Shown here: piece after piece, positions 9,441 to 22,140 of the stretch | How the letters are laid out: each line of letters starts with the position of its first letter | Position numbering within the stretch: position 1 is the first letter of the stretch | Assembly (NCBI GenBank): GCA_950106755.1 | Contig: OX467082.1 | Span: 2,790,001 to 2,854,000, forward strand | Direction: 5' to 3' | Source of the DNA: Climacium dendroides | Lineage: Eukaryota > Streptophyta > Bryopsida > Hypnales > Climaciaceae | Length of the DNA stretch: 64,000 nt | The notes under the pieces: model-generated | Told to the model about the DNA's origin: nothing | Database searches by the model: none | What the model saw: only the letters and a program-made list of their open reading frames with translations | Translations under genes and position numbers: made by a program

Positions 9441-11800
9441 GCGTGAATTCGTTGTTCCGTAAAGAAAAATCACCCAGAAGTCACGGTGAAGTCATTCTGA
9501 ATCGTGAACAACTCCTACGTGACTTCTATCAGTCATTTCTCTGTCATGACTTGATTTTCGTTACTCGGAAATGACTCCTGGAAGTTAGTCTGTGGTGCCG
9601 AGTCTAAATCTATGTGTAGTAGAAGCCTTCTGTTCCAATTCCTTACGATGCATAGACCACTTCTTTTCTTTGTAATTCGTTGTAATCTCTTCCCTAAGGA
9701 CCTTAAATCTTACAGCACTCCCATTACAATTGCTCAATTAGAAACCACCTTATAAATTACGGAGTATGGAGGCCTTGGAAGAGAAGTATGTGTGTAATGT
9801 AAAGTTTGAGCCTCTTCCCAAGTGCAGCCCATTAACTTCAATGCCTTATTCAGGTCTCATGCATCTTGAATTCAATACATAGGATAGTCAGGCTAGATGA
9901 AGGTGTGTAAGAACGATAGACACTATAATAATTTGGGACCCGGAAGTCATGTTGTAGGACAATGACTATTTCCATGGACAAGAATATAAGTATGACCAAC
10001 GATAATGTCCATGACAATGGACGTGCATGCTTAAGAACACCCATTCAAAGAAAGGTTAATTGTTTGTTGATGAAAGATTGTGAAGCCAAAAAAAAATGGA
10101 ATCAGAATTGTCATGAATTGACCTCAATTTTAGCTGCCCTTAGACTCATGTCTGACGCAAAAATGGAATTTGGCTAATCATAGCACACGCTCTAACTTTC
10201 ATACGTGCAATATGACAGGCAGCAATCAAAGAGGAGGATACAACTACGGAGTGACTTCACTGTGGTAAGTCCATCGTCCCGTCCACAGACACAGAACCCT
10301 TAGAAGTCATATAGAAGTCAGTCCGTAGTCCCTGTCCTCTAAGCGACTTACTCGTCACTCCGTCGGCAATCACACTGAAGTCACATTTCTGTCTTTCATT
10401 TCAATCCCGTAATTGCACACCGTGGCAACTATGAGTGTCTGCAGTGTGTTTCTCCAAATAGGAGTTCCTGAAACGGTGTTTGCAGACATGACCACACTAT
10501 ACTGTGGGTGAAACCAATTGACACGCGAGGGAACCCTACGTATGTGTGTGATGACGCAGGATTCCTTTTGGTGAACTTCCACCATAAACTCCCTCACATA
10601 GCCGAGCCATTCATCTTCCTGAGTCAAGCCACACAAGTATTTTTTTCCGATGTGGCGGACAGACCTGGCTGAAAAGTGGTCTTACGCCACGAAACCCGTT
10701 CGAAACAAGAAGTATTCGACCACACAGATGCCTTCATCACAACCAATGGCGAGGCCATGGGACTTACAACTCCACGAAGAGTGACGGATAGAAGCTCCAC
10801 TGCCAATCTAGGCGGAGCCATCGAATTATCGGTGGAAGAGAACTTATTGGCACAAGAGCAATATTAGGTACAGTCCTACTTAGGTCCGTAGTCGGAAGGT
10901 AATCACATCGTTTTTAGTGTCCCTCATTGTGTCATGGGTCGCGGAGCATCACAGAAGCTAAACGCATCATGCAACAATCAGACAAGTAGACCACTTGCAA
11001 ACATTTCGGGCAGTTAGTAGTTATACCAGAGTCATTAATTAGACTCTCCAGTTGTGCTTCAGTCATTCTGTAGTTGCATCACAGTCATGGTGAAGTCATA
11101 CTGCAATCAGTTAAGCTTCACTTGCCACAAGGTGTCCCTTCCTCTCAATGTCACCCCATTTATTGGGTAATGACCTTGCCTTTGTCATTGTCCTTCATTC
11201 ATACTCAATACAATTTCCCGCTTGTGCAGGTACTATATTAGCCACATTTCTATGAACCTTGGTGTCCAATGCATGAATGCAAACTTTATCAACCAAGTGT
11301 GAATGCCAAAACCGCAAATATGATGTGAGAGTAGTGTTCACCTCATCTTTGAGACATTGGCATGCTAGTTGCCACCTCAAACGCCTCCATGTTCAATGAG
11401 CTTCCACCCCGAGTAGTATTATACCTTCCTTGTATACTTCATGTTGTATGTACTTCATTTGAATAATGACACTCTCACATCTCTCTCTTTGTACCTAAAT
11501 GTTGTTTCATTTCAGGCTTCCTACATCACATCTTATCGGAAGTTCCATCCATTTGCAGCATGGCCCCCTCTATCATATTCCCCTAAACAACTTATTGCAT
11601 GCCCCTAGTTATATATGCAAGAAGTCCCAGTGATTCTGCAGTCATATTGAAGTCACATACCCGATACCGTAGTTGCCCGCTCCTGTCCTCCGTGGACCGC
11701 TCTGGGGCTTCACTTCTTTTTCTTTACGTATAAGTAAAAGAAAACATCTTCACCGTGACTTCTTTCAGTCCTACAGTCCTACTGCAATGACTTGGCAGTC
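9440..11800. repeat. Cluster of GAAGTCA / TGACTTC motifs
   Basis: At least eleven copies of GAAGTCA or its complement lie near 9478, 9488, 9522, 9943, 10243, 10304, 10313, 10376, 11092, 11648 and 11755, many preceded by CGGT or CAC. By chance a 7-mer on both strands would occur about 0.3 times in 2.3 kb. Near 9460 the text GTAAAGAAAAA...GAAGTCACGGTGAAG recurs as a reverse complement near 11725-11765, so the segment may be bounded by diverged inverted ends. The pattern resembles subterminal transposase-binding repeats of a non-autonomous DNA transposon. Between motifs, 10370-10821 (-) has open but unrecognised frames. Confidence 0.55.
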
Positions 11801-12391
11801 CCTCAGGGTTGCTATTCTGTGAGCCTGTGAGCGGGAGCGTGTGAGCCTGTAAGCGTGTGAGTATACAACTTTTTTGTCTAGGGTTTGATGAGGTACCTAT
11901 GACCGAGGAAATTGGAAAGAGGACTACACCTAACGATGTATGATGGAAAAAAATAAAATGTGATATATATGTTTTGATTGTAGGGTAACGCAATCCATTT
12001 TCAATGAAATTCATTGCAAATTTTATTGATACTATGTTAGGATTTTTAGGATTGAAAAGATATTTGGTCCATAGTTCACGATTATAGTGAAATAAGGTTA
12101 TTTATTTTTGGGGTTTGTGATGTGAATTTCATCCCTTCAAATATAATGTTCATGATGTTTGGCTACATATTAAAATATAGGGTTTAAAATATGAAAATGT
12201 AATTTAGGGTTCAACAAAAGATTTGAATTAGCGTTTAGGGTATGAAGGTACTTTCCACGATTATGAAGTTCTACCTCTAAGCATTCATTCTTGATCTGGA
12301 TTTTGTGGGTAATCCTAATTGAAATACACAAAACAACGTACAATAAACAATAGAATAAAAATCAACATGTGAAAAGTAACTAGAAACAGAG

Positions 12392-15300
12392 TCACATAGA
12401 TGATAAAGACATAGACTGAGAGTGGTCACTACTCTCAGTGGATGAGGTCTCCTGCTTTGATTCTACAACTGTCTCATCTACAAATTGCAGAATTCTAGGG
12501 TCTACAAATTTAGACTTTCTCTGTCTACAAAAATCCTCTTGACAGGCCAATGTCCCAGCTAGAGCCTCTGCATACGATGGCAACACAAAGGGCTTCTTTG
12601 GGCTTGATAAAAAAGAAGATAGAGTGAAAAATGGCCGGGGAGCAAGTGGATTGCAAGTTACGTTGCAAATGAGAAAATGATTATTAGAAATGATAAAAAG
12701 ATCATGTTCATGAAGAAAGAAACTTGTAGGATAAAGTCAAATTAAAGTGATTGAATAGTATACAGCTATTTGTAGAAAATGTAGAAAAAACAAACAGGGG
12801 TAGACTTACTTACTGAAACGAGACTTCTTCACGATGTGGGGAACTTCAAGTTCTTGAGCTCCATCATCGTCAGAATCTAGTACGACAAGTGCAAGTGACG
12901 GTGGAACATCTCTCTCCACACGAATCATTAGGGCCAAAATAGCCTCAAAAATGCCCTTGTCTTCTTCAAGTGCAATGATGTGTCTGCTCAAAATCCTGCA
13001 AGCGTGGATGGAAGCCCCTAATCCCCAAACAAAACAAAACAAATTACAACAGCACTCAATAAGAATAGAAGAACAAATAATAATCAATCTAAACAATAAA
13101 AGACAGTAAATGCTCAAGCAAATACCTATCGCTGTAGTGTAATCAATAACAACATCGTTGGCAAATGTTGATGCTTCTATCAACATCTGCATGAAATGGG
13201 GATCCTTTTCTCTTGCACCCCTCCAAGGTTTGAAATTGCTATCCATGGTCAACGTCTCTCTCTTCGTGAAATTTTGAATAACATCATCAACTGCCACGTC
13301 TATTCCTAGCTCCTTCAGCTTGGAGCATGGCTGGAATTGAAACTTGGAAGGACCAATACCATCCAAGTTCCGAACCAGCAATATGACACGGAAGAATTGT
13401 GTCTGCAGAAGTGAAGTGGTGCCAAGTGAATAAGTCCAAATTGAATGAACAAATCTAAACTAGTAGTTGCCATAACAAACCCATTGAAGCACAAATGTAA
13501 TCAATTAAGACAATCCAAAGAAAAGTTATCCAAAAAATCACTACTTGAAATAGAAGATGGAAAATTGAAGAATGAAAGTATGCACGTCAACAAAGGATGA
13601 GTACATGAATAAAACAAGGAACAATGAAGGATGTACATACCGTACTTCCAGTAGAGATCGGTGAGGCTAGGTGAAGCCAATTGGTTCCCCACCAATCCTT
13701 CATCTTCTGAAACGAATATGTTGCAACGTATTTCAAAATCGTAGCCTTCGCGAGAGGACTCCGAGAATGAATAATAAGTAATGCACCATCATCGTGCAAA
13801 TGACCATCAGCAAACTCAAAGACCGCCTCCAGCCAAGAAGGGTTGGCTGTGTTCCATTTCGGAACACTATTTGTAGGTACTGATAGACCTGGGACAGGCA
13901 ATCCCTCAGGCATGTCCGCAATCACAAGGTCTACTTGGGGTTTATTGCTTGGAGCACCACGGAAGAAGCGCACCTTCTCTCCTTTGTGCTGCAAAATCAT
14001 TCAATTGATTAGGAACCAGACCAGAAATGTTTGAAAACCCCAACATAAAAAACAAATGGATGAAAATGAAAATGCCAACCTTGTCAACAAAATTGACAAT
14101 GTCGTGGTATACTTTGGGAAGAGGATCGGCTAGGACATCCGTAAGAGAGTAATTCAAAAGCAACTCGTGAATAAAAATCTCTGAATCCGGCAAGTACTCC
14201 ACAGCAGATGGACCATGCTACATCTCGTCATTGTTGAGTGAAGCATACTCAGCATCATGCTTAGTGCCACGTGAATTTGTGCGTTGGTGCTGGGAAGCCG
14301 CGTCATTGCAAGATGAAGGTAAGACATCCTTTTGGGGCCTCTTCCCCTTCTCCTTCTCCGCCATTGGTACCCGCTTGGATTCAACAACCTTCTTTGTCTT
14401 CTTCGTGGCTCTCTCCTTTGCCTTGTCCACCGCCTCGAAGTTCTTGAGTGCAATCTTCTTGTCTGCGTTGTCTCTCTTTTTGATTGCCTTTGCCTTTGCA
14501 TCCTCATCAAGGCCAGCAAACTCATCAAACTCCTCGACCACGTTTTGGGTATTGATTGACCACTTTAGATGCTCCTTAGGCAACGGCGTGAATTCCGACG
14601 GGCAGTCCAAGTACCATGCACCGGATTTCAAATGTAAGCTCGTCCACCATCTCAATTGTGATGCCGAGAACATGCAATGCTTTGAAGTGACATCCAACCA
14701 TGTTCCTAAAAATGGAGGAAGGTCGCGCTTCGCAATTGCCCCCTTGGGTAACAACTCATACTTGAAATACCTGTAAAGAACAAATACTTCAAAATACAGA
14801 AACTGATTCAACGGCCGCAATCAAAAAACATACTCAAGCATATCACAATGGCATTAAGATATCAGATGTTTACCGATAGATCATCCGTTTGACAACTAGG
14901 TCAGAGCCTTTGTGTTTCTTGAAGTCATCTGACTTCCTGAAGACATCATGTCCCCTGAACTGGGGCAAGAAAGCATGGTCCCAAACTCGAATTCTCCAAT
15001 CTTCAACATAATTTGGAAAACTGTCGGGCTCCATGGGAGAATCCAAAGCCAACTTGAGTTGGTCTTTCTTCACAATGTTATCAAACATTTCAGCTCCCGT
15101 GTCTTGTATCTGCAAGGCCATTAAAAGTGAAGTGGTATTCTACAAAATACTTTGCATTCCAAATTACAAAAACGGTCAAATGTCACAACGGAACAGATGA
15201 AAACCAAAAAATGAGATGAATGAAACATGATAGAAATGAAAGAAAAACATTTACTCTAGCATACCAACATGCCTTCACTAGGAAAGACTTCAGTTCTATC

Positions 15301-16160
15301 TCTCCAGCTGGCTTTAATGGAAACCTTCTTGTCTCCCTTGTCTGAACTGATGAGTTCCACCATCTGAGCCACTTTACCTTATGCTCCTTGCTAACATTGC
15401 AAGTTGCCATGGACTGCAACTTTTCTAGAATCATCTCTGGAGTGATGTTTGAGCTCCAGTGACGCTCAATCTGACACCACAAATCACATCTAGTTAAGTG
15501 AACAAAATGAGATCAGAAGATTAAAAAAAGGTAAAGTCTAAAGGGATGTTATCATACCTCTTGAAGCTACTCATTTCCCAGGTTGGGATTGGCAACGGCA
15601 GTCAATTTCCCCAATTTTTGAACTAACTTAGCTGTCTTCTCTTTCGTACCTAACCTCATGGCATCCAAAACACCCTCCTCTGATTGTAGGTCCTTAGGTA
15701 TCTCTTCCCTATACAACCTAACTTCTAGGTCAGCGGTCGCTGCTATCTCATACTGCAATACCACATGGAAGTGAGAAAACCATTGAAAGCATTGATGTTT
15801 CTAAATACCTCTACTATAGAAAAAATATGCACATGATTTGAGATAATCGTTACCCGATAGATGAATGAAGTGAACACTTCAACCGACATTGAGTACCAAC
15901 TCTTACGCAGATTTTGTTGGCATTGAGTCATCTCAGTCTCATTTAAATGCTCAGAGAACTTCTCAAGCAGCAGCATGCCATATTTTTTAACACGGTATAG
16001 CATATGGACAAGACTGGTCTTGATGAACGAGCTTTCTGTATGCCTGAAACGAAGGCAAAAACACATCAATTTCTTCCTACACGATCACATAGAAAAGACA
16101 AAATGATGAACTACTTGCAAAGGAGCACTCACTTATTAATGTCGTGCATAGCATGCATGT
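12392..16160 (-). pseudogene. Multi-exon N4/N6 DNA amino-methyltransferase-like gene, truncated
   Basis: By splice consensus and frame I place exons at about 16160-16131, 16046-15856, 15752-15560, 15472-15267, 15112-14873, 14770-14079, 13990-13643, 13399-13126, 13023-12806 and 12612-12392. The exon at 13990 holds VDLVIADMPEGLP, at the position of a DPPY motif, followed by DDGALLIIHS. The exons at 13399 and 13023 join into WRGAREKDPHF, VVIDYTTAIGASIHAC and SRHIIALEEDKGIF, the pattern of a C-terminal FxGxG SAM-binding motif. The order (DPPY-like first, FxGxG-like last) is that of beta-class N6_N4 methyltransferases. Both motifs are altered, so activity is doubtful. Exon 14770 ends in a Lys/Asp-rich linker. 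In-frame TAG codons occur at 15567-15569 and 14218-14220. The 5' end is cut by an LTR fragment at about 16163. Confidence 0.6.
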
Positions 16161-16162
16161 CC

Positions 16163-17188
16163 GGTCTTTATAGTGATGGAAGATTCACTCAGCTAATCTA
16201 TCCTCATATTCTAACAGGATCCGGTTTGATCTTTCACAGCAAACTAGAAGTAATCCCAGTCTGTAGGTCACACAAAAATCCCCTGTACGATCCTCACCTA
16301 CTACAACGACCTTACTATCTTCTGAAATCCGTGCGAAACTAAGGTGGCTACAAGTGCATCTACCCGTACCAGCACAATCTAGAGCTCTTCCGTTTACTTC
16401 TTCAGATAGTGAGGCCTCTCAAGTGTTCGGAGGCTAACTCAGACATTTCATCTGGTAGCTCTAGCACAGTTTGAGAATCCTTTCTCTTACTATCTAGCCT
16501 AGCACTAGCTATCTCACCCGGAATTATGAACTCTAAACCTACTGAGGTGTCTTGACTCACTCCCAACACTTACAACTTGTTCACATGCACCTGCAATCAC
16601 AAGGAGACACCAAAGGGAGAAGATCCTTTCACACTCTGCTCATCTATACTCAATCTCTCCCTCCCTTATCCGGCCAATCTTTGGGAAGACAAGGAAAACA
16701 ATGGAAAATACACAAGAGAAAAACTCCTCGTCTCAGTCTTGAGACTCAAATTATATACATAATTTACAAAAAGATGTCCCCGAAAATCTGGCGCTGATCC
16801 GGCCGAGATGTTTGGATCTGAACTTTTCCTATCTTTCTGGGATAAGGTACAATCTAACAAAATTTCCTACCTTCTAATTCAGTAATTCCTAACTACCTAT
16901 CCCTCCTAAGGGGGTCCACCACTATCTGGAGTAGCTATGGGGGAGAATTCACTCAAATTCCTACTCTTATTTCCCCCTTTCGGAACTCGTTCCAGTTCTA
17001 CAGGGGAAATCACTTCTGTCTCATCCGCGGAGCCGCTGAAGTGGAAGTCCTTCCTCCCTCCTTCTCCTTCAATATTGGGGTATCAAACTTCCCCTCCAGT
17101 ATCTCCACCTCATCGAACTCATCCGGAATCGAAATCCCGGATAGGAAGACCAACCCACTCTGGAACTTCTAGACGGTGTCCTCTAACC
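16163..17188 (-). mobile_element. Truncated LTR fragment of the Ty3-like element
   Basis: The sequence matches, in the same orientation, 39195-39520 followed directly by 43205-43930 of the long LTR at 38775-49850. It therefore shows the LTR before the insertion that now occupies 39521-43204. It lacks both LTR ends: the left edge abuts the methyltransferase-like pseudogene and the right edge is the CACTA terminus at 17189. Confidence 0.8.
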
Positions 17189-17208
17189 CACTATAAGAAA
17201 ACTGTGTC
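17189..17208 (+). repeat. Left CACTA terminal inverted repeat
   Basis: CACTATAAGAAAACTGTGTC, identical over 20 bases to the reverse complement of 35771-35790. The next inner bases also resemble each other (CCGC against TGCC, then GGACATC/GACATCG). Confidence 0.9.
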
Positions 17209-18223
17209 CGCTTGGACATCCAGCCAAAAACGACGTATGTCCGCGACAACACGATACATCGCAGAAGAGATTGGGCTATCCGGCCAAAAAAGTGAAGATT
17301 TTGCTTTGATGTCTGAGACAGCATTGCTAGACTTTAGTCACAACATATTGATGCTACAAAAAACACTGATGCAATGTAAGACATTGAGGTGGATACTAGA
17401 TGTTTACAAGGATGTCCACAAAAACATGTTCGGCCACGTCACCATCTTTGGTCAAATTTAGCTCAAAAGTTGATTTAGAATTTTGGTGCGGTTAAAGATA
17501 AAGTGACTGCCCAAGGTTAAAAAGAAGACAACGAGTAGGTGGTGACTCCTAAAAGCTTATGTGGCATCTAACGTGGCGTGATGAGGTGGAAATTGTATGA
17601 CGTGGAAATTCGGTGACGTAGACACGGGTGATGATGTGGCATGCCACGTCAGCATACTTGGCTTGTCCATGTTCCAATATAGGATGTCTTTGTGGACGTC
17701 ACTAGTGACGTACTGACGTCCACATTGACGTCACTTCTGGTGTCAACATTTCGTACTCACTGCAAATGTAACTTCAAACCACATGCTATCCACTCTGCAT
17801 TTCATTACGTCTGACTAGACGTGTGGATGTTGTGGCAGCAATTGTAGGCGTTTTCTTTGATGTCAAAATGACTATAGATGCATGACATGACTTTATGTCC
17901 AAGGTTGAATTTGTACATGATGCACGTCCTTTCTATGTAGTACAAAATGACTTATGTGTTTACTTGGTTTAGGGTCATTTTGGGGCTATTGAAGTCTTAC
18001 AATTTGCGCACATTCAACAAACTTCATTAGGATAAAATTCCATCCTATTCATATGATGTCATGACCAGCACCAAGCAAGACAAACTCTGTCACAAAATGC
18101 ACGTTCACGAAGCATTCAAGCTACTTGTGAGACATGAACATGCTGATGGCTTTGTATTTTTCAGACATCTTACGTGACGTCAAAATGTTGGCGCAGCCAA
18201 CACATGTCAGTGATGTGAACACC
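17209..18223. repeat. Left subterminal region of the CACTA element
   Basis: No gene. It holds repeated GGACATCC, ATGTCC, GACGTC and TGACGTCAC words and the palindrome GTGGCATGCCAC near 17638. In En/Spm elements such subterminal repeats bind the element's own DNA-binding protein; here that role is inferred from position and from the matching words at the other end. Confidence 0.65.
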
Positions 18224-18916
18224 CTATATTTCCTCCTCAGATGCAATATCATCGCTAACTACGGCAACATACTCTCCACCATTGTCTGTTGGTTGGCGCA
18301 CCGGGTCCACGACTTGTTGCAGTAGTTGTAGGCCATCGAAGTCCCTATCATTCACCAACTGCACCATGTTCGGGGTTGTCGTAAGAGGGTGCAATGACCC
18401 ACATCTATCCCTCACCTCTGTTCGGCAAACTACTTTCCAACTAGGCCAATGTGGATCGTCAAAGAAGAACACTTGTTGGCAATGCAATGGAAAGGCAAAT
18501 GAATCAATATAGACCGTTCCATCCAAATGGTTGAAGTTTGCCAACATGAAGCCGTACTTATCTTGTTGTACACTGGGAGCTCGACTACCCTGCGTGCCGT
18601 TCACACAATCACACAACAACACTATGACACTGTGATTTCGATAATTCAATACCAAAATCTCTTTGATGTACCCCACATACTCCTGTGTGGTTTCCACTAG
18701 CCTCCCATTCTGCATACCCCAACGAAGTTGGCGTGTGAAACTCGCTACCACTTCAGAGTCACGGGTAATAAGTCCACATTCAGAGTTTCGGACACGGAGG
18801 TGCATGCCATGACAGTACATTTGACGGTGGAATATTGCCTTCCGCTCTGGAAGCTGCGCATAATGTTTGGTGTCTTCATCCACTGGACATCCAAAATGAT
18901 CAGCCTTCCTCATCAT
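18224..18916 (-). CDS. TNP2 transposase C-terminal part (DUF4216-like exon)
   Basis: A 230-residue open segment. It contains NSECGLITRDSEVVASF, then GRLVETTQEYVGYIKEILVL, a run VIVLLCDCVNG, DKYGFMLANFNH, and QQVFFFDDPHWPSWKVV, which is the recognisable order of DUF4216 in plant CACTA transposases. It ends with an acidic tail. It is the 3'-most exon of the minus-strand transposase gene, downstream of the DUF4218-like exon at 19787-19368. The region between the two has no recognisable exon. No internal stop is seen in this segment. Confidence 0.8.
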   Translation of the reverse strand: MMRKADHFGCPVDEDTKHYAQLPERKAIFHRQMYCHGMHLRVRNSECGLITRDSEVVASFTRQLRWGMQNGRLVETTQEYVGYIKEILVLNYRNHSVIVLLCDCVNGTQGSRAPSVQQDKYGFMLANFNHLDGTVYIDSFAFPLHCQQVFFFDDPHWPSWKVVCRTEVRDRCGSLHPLTTTPNMVQLVNDRDFDGLQLLQQVVDPVRQPTDNGGEYVAVVSDDIASEEEI

Positions 18917-19367
18917 TGACGTCAGCCACTGTGCGAAGGATGGAAATTCACTTAGTTCAATTGGATAACGGACCGCTCTTCCTGGATTTGAGCGCCGCCA
19001 CGCAACGCAAAAAGCTTCTAGATCCTCCCATCTTCGGGACTTAACCGCAGTGTAGTCCTTGCATTATACTCAACAATAATGAAATTAGAACAATGGATTG
19101 AACATATGAACTCATGTGGGCGAGGGGCACGCACAATGTGCATGGCATATCTGAGAAGATGTTGAAGAATTCAAGTGTTCCTTAATAACTATCATGTATT
19201 GAGGACATTCTCTTCTACTGAGGCGTGCATACTAGTGCCAATATGAACATCAATGCGTCTTCCCATATGACCTCATTGAACGGGGCAGCGCTAGCTTCGA
19301 CGTCTGCTAAGAGTGTATACAAGACAGCGTGATGTCCGCAGTGGCACTAGAAAGCAGTGCATGTTAT

Positions 19368-19787
19368 TTACTCTCGCCAAGATTCCAAGCACGGAGTATT
19401 GTCTATTACAAACGCATGTGCATATGAACGCAAAGCGTCGGATAATGCCCTCTCTTTTGGTTTCCTGCTACGTATCACCTCGTCATTCATGATGGGATCT
19501 TCGTCTACATACCAGACACGCTCACCGGTTCCCTGGAACTCTCTCATGTATTCCGTGCAGAAGCCAAGCGTGTCTTCAATGCGATATCCCTCAGCTATAC
19601 TTCCTTCTAGATGCACCAAAGTCCGCACATAATCCTTCAAAGTCTTCATGTATCGCTCAATGGGGTACATCCACCTACAATGAACTGGGCCACATACAAA
19701 TAATTGTTCAACAAGGTGCACTGGCAAATGGATCATTATGTTCAAAAATGTTGTGGAGAAATCTTTCTCTATGAGACAAGTTGCCAT
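19368..19787 (-). CDS. TNP2 transposase DUF4218-like exon
   Basis: A 139-residue segment with FLNIMIHLPVHLVEQL, GPVHCRWMYPIERYMKTLK, YVRTLVHLEGSIAEGY and TLGFCTEYM. This matches the DUF4218 pattern (IHLP, GPV-x-x-RWMYP-x-ERY, PEGSIAE-x-Y, FC-x-x-Y), which in plant CACTA transposases follows the catalytic TNP2 domain. Flanking introns are likely; exact splice sites are not certain. Confidence 0.85.
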   Translation of the reverse strand: MATCLIEKDFSTTFLNIMIHLPVHLVEQLFVCGPVHCRWMYPIERYMKTLKDYVRTLVHLEGSIAEGYRIEDTLGFCTEYMREFQGTGERVWYVDEDPIMNDEVIRSRKPKERALSDALRSYAHAFVIDNTPCLESWRE

Positions 19788-20259
19788 AATAACATCCTAC
19801 ATGAGGACATCTTTGTCAGCCTCCTTGACCTCCTTCTCACAAAGTCTTTGGAAAACCGTGCTCATTTTTATAATAGCCAAGCGCACATTCTCATCCAAGA
19901 TGTTCCGGACAGCCACCGGTAGAATCTACATACGAACAACATCTTCGTCAGTCATAGTACCATTGCTAAATTTCTATCACAATTCTCTGTGATGTGCATG
20001 AAGGTCACCCCGACATTGGTTTCGGACATCCACTGCAACGTTCTTGTGCTGAATATTGGTGACTACCAGAAAATGCATCAATGCTACAAAAAACACTATC
20101 ATGTTGAAGACGACATCTTTCCATGCATTGTCATACACAGACGACTGTCTTTGACGACGTCACCAAAGACATATGCTGTCCACAATGGTCATGGAGCAGT
20201 GACAATCTTTGAACTCCCTCTCTAGACTGGATAAGTTCTACAAACCTTTGTGTCCTGTT

Positions 20260-20716
20260 TCATGACATACTCACCTGTTGCATGAGAATGTGATAATTGT
20301 GAGTCTTCATGTACTGTAACGTTTCATTCTGTAGACGTTTATGAATTGCACCTATATAGTTTGTTGGGGTACGGATATTTGATACTATATCCACGAACTC
20401 TTTGTGCTCGTCTACTGTCATTGCATACGACACATTTGGCATGTAGAAATCATCTTGGCATCTCCGTGGATCTTGAAGCCAAATTTCTTCACGTATTCCA
20501 AGTTGTTGTGCATCAATGCGGCTGCCTGGGCTATCGTTCATAGTAAGAAGCATCTTCACCATGTTCTCGCATAAATTTTTCTCGCAATGCATGACATCCA
20601 AAATGTGTCAGATCAACAAATACTACAAAAAAGTACACATACATATATTTCACTTTGTGTTCACATCGACGTCTGAGGGGACATGTAACGTAGCATGAGA
20701 TGTCCGCATTGCACAA
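20260..20716 (-). CDS. TNP2 transposase middle exon (HCEKN region)
   Basis: The segment 20601-20260 encodes MDVMHCEKNLCENMVKMLL, the well-conserved motif of TNP2 (usually D-x-M-H-x-EKN), followed by DDFYMPNVSYAMTVDEHKEF. This belongs between the catalytic core at 25280-24549 and the DUF4218-like exon. It is now separated from the core by the 3.7-kb insertion at 20877-24548, which lies in or next to an intron. Confidence 0.8.
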
Positions 20717-22132
20717 TTGAATAGACGGCCATTGTCTACAACTATTGCAGTCCCTGCTCTAAGATGTCTGCTATGACATCTACTTGGACGTCAACGCTCC
20801 ACTACTATAACAAAGAACGTCTGATGTATGTACCACGCAGACATTTGACACTAACAAAATATCAAAGTTAGGTTAGTGTGAGTGCCCATTTGGTCACTCA
20901 TGATTTGGAATTGTTTTTTTTTTGGATTTTATAAAGTTTTGAGTGTAGTTTTATATACAAAAAGCCCCCAAAAGAGTGAATAACCAAAACGGAGATGTCA
21001 CATACCAATATAATCATTGGTTCTAATTGACACATTTTTTTTATTTGTAACCAAATCCTGCATGTAGATAGGGTAGAAACCCAAAAATTGTACAAAATAA
21101 CCATGTTTAGTAGAAATTGCCCAACTTGTCTAAACTTGCTTTTCAATGATAGATCCTAACCAAATTGGTCCAAGGAAACTATGTAAAATCCTTAGATTCC
21201 CAAAGAGAGGTTTCAGTTTTCCCATTCCATTGGCAAAATAGTAGAAACTCCAATTGTTAGTCTACAGGTGAAGAAAACTCAAGACGAATCATAGGAGGGC
21301 ATCTACAACTTAAGTACGGTAGTTCAAAGTGGAAATCATGCCAAGAGTCCAATGGAGCAATCGGCTCACCAAGATTCCCTTCTATGTGGAAGATTCCCTT
21401 TTTATCGAAAGTTAAAAGAGATAGTAGGATTTGATTCTCCTTCTTTAGATGTGCAAAATGAGAATATGAGTTCGCACATCCCTTGTGGAACTCCATGAGA
21501 GGTTCCATGAAAATTCTCGGTTTTTTCTGATCTTCAAAAGATCTTTTTCCGGGTAGTCAACCGTTGGAAGTAATGATGGGAAATTCCTAGAAATTACCCA
21601 AGCAACGGTAAAATCTCACTAAAAATTAGGATAGCTTCTTTTATATTAATAACAAGCTCCAATAAGTTTCGTGGCATTCCAATAGTCAAAAGATGCAAAA
21701 CCATCAAAATCTTCCAAAATTGGCAAATTTAAAGATTAATCGTGGAGTTGACCGGCATACGGGGAGCATACGAAATTGGATTAAGGTCAAAGCGGGGTCT
21801 TTTCTTATTCCCTTACACCTACTAAAGAGCCTAGGCTAGTTATTTTTCTTAGAAAAGTTGATCTCCAAAAGTTGGGTTTTTATCCAATTTTGGTCTTCTA
21901 GTTAGCGTTAGAAATCTTTGTGATTTTGATGTAAGAAAAATGGGTGGGGGTTTTCTAGACTAAAAATGTCCTTCTAAAGCCAATGGCGCAATCCGTTTGT
22001 GATTTGGAGCATTTCTCCAAAAGTTAGAAATTTGGACCAACTTAGAAGTGAAAATTGGGCAAATTAGATGAAAATCTTAATTGATAAGATTACCTTGTAG
22101 GAAAAGAGAGGAGGGGGGTCCCCTCGGGAGAG

Positions 22133-22140
22133 TATATAAG
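22133..22140 (+). promoter_or_regulatory. TATA box of family D LTR
   Basis: TATATAAG in the context GGGAGAGTATATAAGGGCAC, conserved in the inverted copy at 47075-47082. It fixes the likely sense direction of the element. Confidence 0.55.

Noticed and set aside
16937..17461. 174-residue plus-strand frame across the CACTA left end
   Set aside because: It crosses an LTR-transposon junction and is antisense to the family B gene; chance frame.
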